Source: a bacterium (GTDB taxonomy: Bacteria; Pseudomonadota; Gammaproteobacteria; Burkholderiales; Methylophilaceae). From it: DNA of 7,918 nt. This document shows, one piece after another, positions 6,523-7,918 of the stretch. A program made the translations under genes and the position numbers. The stretch spans positions 1-7,918 of the forward strand of contig DAIDAS010000383.1 of NCBI GenBank assembly GCA_027310505.1, read 5' to 3'. The notes beneath the pieces are model-generated. The model saw only the letters and a list, made by a program, of their open reading frames with translations. It searched no databases and had not been told where the DNA came from. Each line of letters opens with the position of its first letter. The stretch's first letter is position 1.

Positions 6523-7321
6523 TGACGCCCCTCAACATATCCTGTCGGTAATCCGGCGCGGCATAATGGAACGGCACCGGGCCATCCGCCTCACCGTGAA
6601 CGAACTGGTGCACGAACGGCATCTCGGAAGCACGCAGGTCTTCCGGCGTGCCTTCCGCCACCACTACGCCAGCGGACACGAAATAAACATAATCGACAAA
6701 AGAGAACGTCTCGTGCACATCGTGCGTCACCACGATGGAAGTCGCGCCCAGCGCATCGTTCAGGCTGCGAATCAGGTTGACGATCACGCCCATCGAAATC
6801 GGATCCAGCCCGGCGAACGGCTCATCGTACATGATGATGGCCGGGTCAAGCGCCACGGTCCGCGCCAGCGCCACACGGCGTGCCATGCCACCGGAAAGCT
6901 CGGCCGGCATCAGGTCGCGCGCACCGCGCAGGCCGACCGCATTCAGCTTCAGCAGCACCAGATCGCGGATAATCGATTCCGGCAAGTTGGTGTGCTCGCG
7001 CATGGGGAAAGCCACGTTGTCGTACACAGAGAGATCGGTGAACAGCGCGCCGAACTGGAACAGCATGCCCATCTTGCGTCGCATGCGGTAGATTTCGTCG
7101 CGAGACTGCTCGTGCACCACGTGGCCATCCACCCGCACCTCGCCCTGCGTGGGCTTGAGCTGGCCGCCGATGAGCCGCAGCAGTGTGGTCTTGCCGGAGC
7201 CCGAGCCGCCCATGATGGCCACCACCTTGCCCCGCGGAAAGCGCATATTGATGCCTTTGTGCAGCAAACGGCTGTTGTAGGCAAAAGAAAGGTCGTTGAT
7301 TTCGACGAGGTTGTCGTTCAT
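6515..7321 (-). CDS. mlaF: MlaF, ATPase of the phospholipid ABC transporter
   Basis: Cytoplasmic ATPase that powers Mla lipid transport and is bound by MlaB. The 268 residues match E. coli MlaF in length. Motifs in order: Walker A GGSGSGKTT (38-46), Q-loop Q89 in GMLFQFGALFTD, signature LSGGMARR (142-149), Walker B IIMYDEP (162-168) with catalytic Glu at 167, and H200 in VVTHDVHETF. The FGALFTDLSVYDNVAFPMREH stretch is typical of the MlaF/TTG-type branch. All catalytic residues look intact. It is the first gene of the operon: upstream are a candidate promoter (7360-7331) and the terminator of the preceding gene. The ATG at 7321 is preceded by CTGCCCCCT, not a recognisable ribosome site; upstream in frame a TAA is met within five codons, so no earlier start is available. 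Confidence 0.98.
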   Translation of the reverse strand: MNDNLVEINDLSFAYNSRLLHKGINMRFPRGKVVAIMGGSGSGKTTLLRLIGGQLKPTQGEVRVDGHVVHEQSRDEIYRMRRKMGMLFQFGALFTDLSVYDNVAFPMREHTNLPESIIRDLVLLKLNAVGLRGARDLMPAELSGGMARRVALARTVALDPAIIMYDEPFAGLDPISMGVIVNLIRSLNDALGATSIVVTHDVHETFSFVDYVYFVSAGVVVAEGTPEDLRASEMPFVHQFVHGEADGPVPFHYAAPDYRQDMLRGVNV

Positions 7322-7330
7322 AGGGGGCAG

Positions 7331-7360
7331 ATTTTAATTCAAAACAGACTTGGAAGCCAA
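7331..7360 (-). promoter_or_regulatory. Candidate sigma-70 promoter for the mla operon
   Basis: On the minus strand, TTGGCT (7360-7355, four of six matches to TTGACA) is separated by 18 bases from TAAAAT (7336-7331, five of six matches to TATAAT). It lies between the terminator of the upstream pilin-like gene and mlaF, the expected place for an operon promoter. A start about 7 bases downstream of the -10 would fall only a few bases before the mlaF ATG, giving a nearly leaderless message. This is a by-eye match only. Confidence 0.4.
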
Positions 7361-7365
7361 CGCGG

Positions 7366-7392
7366 AAAAAGAAAAGCCCGCCGAAGCGGGCT
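7366..7392 (-). terminator. Intrinsic terminator of the pilin-like gene
   Basis: The minus strand reads AGCCCGC, loop TTCG, GCGGGCT, a perfect 7-bp GC-rich stem with a stable UUCG-type tetraloop, followed directly by TTTCTTTTT. This is a textbook rho-independent terminator for minus-strand transcription. It lies 24 bases after the stop of the pilin-like gene and upstream of mlaF, so it separates that gene from the mla operon. On the plus strand no T run follows the stem. Confidence 0.9.
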
Positions 7393-7415
7393 CCATTAAA
7401 TGTCCGTTTTTCTTA

Positions 7416-7918
7416 CTAGAAGGACATGCAAACCTTGAATGGAACTGAATCAGTCACACTAGCATTTGCCAACCATCCCCCAGCAACAGTGCTATAAACC
7501 CTCATAGAACCTGTATCGGTCACCCCATCATCCAGAGTGGTATCCAACTGTTTAGCGAACTTCCCAAGAACCGAATCCGAACATACGATGTACGCGCCAG
7601 TCATACCAGCAGGCACCCCCCCTGCAACGCTAGCGCTCTGGATACCCAAATGACCGCCATCAGCATTCTTAGACTCAAATGTTCCGACATTACCAGGATC
7701 AGTCGCCCCTGCGGCAAGCCCAGCAATTCTGATGTGCTGCCAAAACCTTACTGTTTCATCATTGGCAGTATTCGAATCCCAGAAATCAGTAGCAGATGTA
7801 CCTCCGATAACGCCATCGCCATTTCCGTCCTTGCAGCTACCATTATTTGCTGCAGTACATCCTGTATGAGTCGTAGAAGCCTTATCATCCCCAGGTAAAG
7901 CCTTATACTTATCTTGAT
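7416..7918 (-). CDS. Type IV pilin / pseudopilin-like protein, C-terminal part (5' end outside window)
   Basis: The frame is open without a stop from the window edge (first full codon at 7916) to TAG at 7418-7416, giving 166 visible residues. The N-terminal methylation motif and hydrophobic helix expected of pilins would lie outside. The visible part begins QDKYKALPGDD: Y-x-x-LPGD just after the N-terminal helix is characteristic of a pilin-like family common in Betaproteobacteria. Next come C20 and C28 flanking an Asn-rich loop, the loop GNGDGVIGG at about 31-39, and ETVRFWQHIRIAGL at about 54-67, all usual for that family. C112 (YIVCSDS) and C163 (FKVCMSF) could form the C-terminal disulfide loop. 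Reading it as a small protein from TTG at 7649 would be wrong. Base composition is clearly AT-richer than the mla genes (lines of about 38-50% GC against up to about 73%). Whether it is a pilus subunit or secretion pseudopilin cannot be said. Confidence 0.8.
   Translation of the reverse strand, partial: QDKYKALPGDDKASTTHTGCTAANNGSCKDGNGDGVIGGTSATDFWDSNTANDETVRFWQHIRIAGLAAGATDPGNVGTFESKNADGGHLGIQSASVAGGVPAGMTGAYIVCSDSVLGKFAKQLDTTLDDGVTDTGSMRVYSTVAGGWLANASVTDSVPFKVCMSF

Noticed and set aside
6503..7399. Plus-strand frame of 298 residues antisense to mlaF
   Set aside because: Complement of a clearly coding ATPase gene; composition typical of a reversed GC-rich gene.
7416..7649. Separate 77-residue protein starting at TTG 7649
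   Set aside because: The frame stays open upstream to the window edge with pilin-like sequence, so this is only the C-terminal part of a longer gene.
7650..7898. Plus-strand frame of 82 residues at the right edge
   Set aside because: Antisense to the pilin-like gene; Ser/Ile/Cys-rich translation without motif or ribosome site.

Overview
The window reads as one densely packed, minus-strand envelope and stress operon from a Gram-negative proteobacterium. The gene order mlaFEDCB, ABC exporter pair, ibaG, grxD, murA, hisG, hisD, together with the short form of HisG, points to a Betaproteobacterium. A Gallionella/Nitrosomonas-like lineage is possible, but genus cannot be fixed from sequence alone. 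Transcription runs from the right (high coordinates) to the left, and every confident gene is on the minus strand.

Layout in transcription order. At 7918-7416 is the 3' part of a type IV pilin/pseudopilin-like gene, visibly AT-richer than the rest and cut by the window edge. It is closed by a strong intrinsic terminator (7392-7366). A 94-bp gap holds that terminator and a plausible promoter. Then come mlaF (7321-6515), mlaE (6522-5731), mlaD (5717-5235), mlaC (5238-4600) and mlaB (4591-4292), the retrograde phospholipid transport system. A perfect GC hairpin (4286-4265) lies in the short gap before an ABC-2 exporter pair (ATPase 4257-3358, permease 3361-2606). Next are the BolA-family gene ibaG (2603-2358), a CGFS monothiol glutaredoxin (2343-2035), murA with a TTG start (2033-771), hisG short form (748-104) and the first 33 codons of hisD (101-1).

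How the genes work together: MlaFEDB is the inner-membrane ATP-driven complex and MlaC its periplasmic lipid carrier. MurA makes the first committed peptidoglycan precursor. IbaG and the CGFS glutaredoxin are families known to form [2Fe-2S]-bridged complexes. The ABC-2 pair has an unknown substrate, but its position inside an envelope operon suggests an envelope role. HisG and HisD start the histidine block at the 3' end. Junctions are overlaps or a few bases at most places, consistent with translational coupling. There is no gene-free stretch longer than about 100 bases.

No radically new system is apparent. The points most worth a second look are the pilin-like gene at the edge, the hairpin at the mlaB/exporter junction, the uncharacterised exporter inside the mla-ibaG-murA block, the apparently SD-less mlaF start, and the TTG start of murA.
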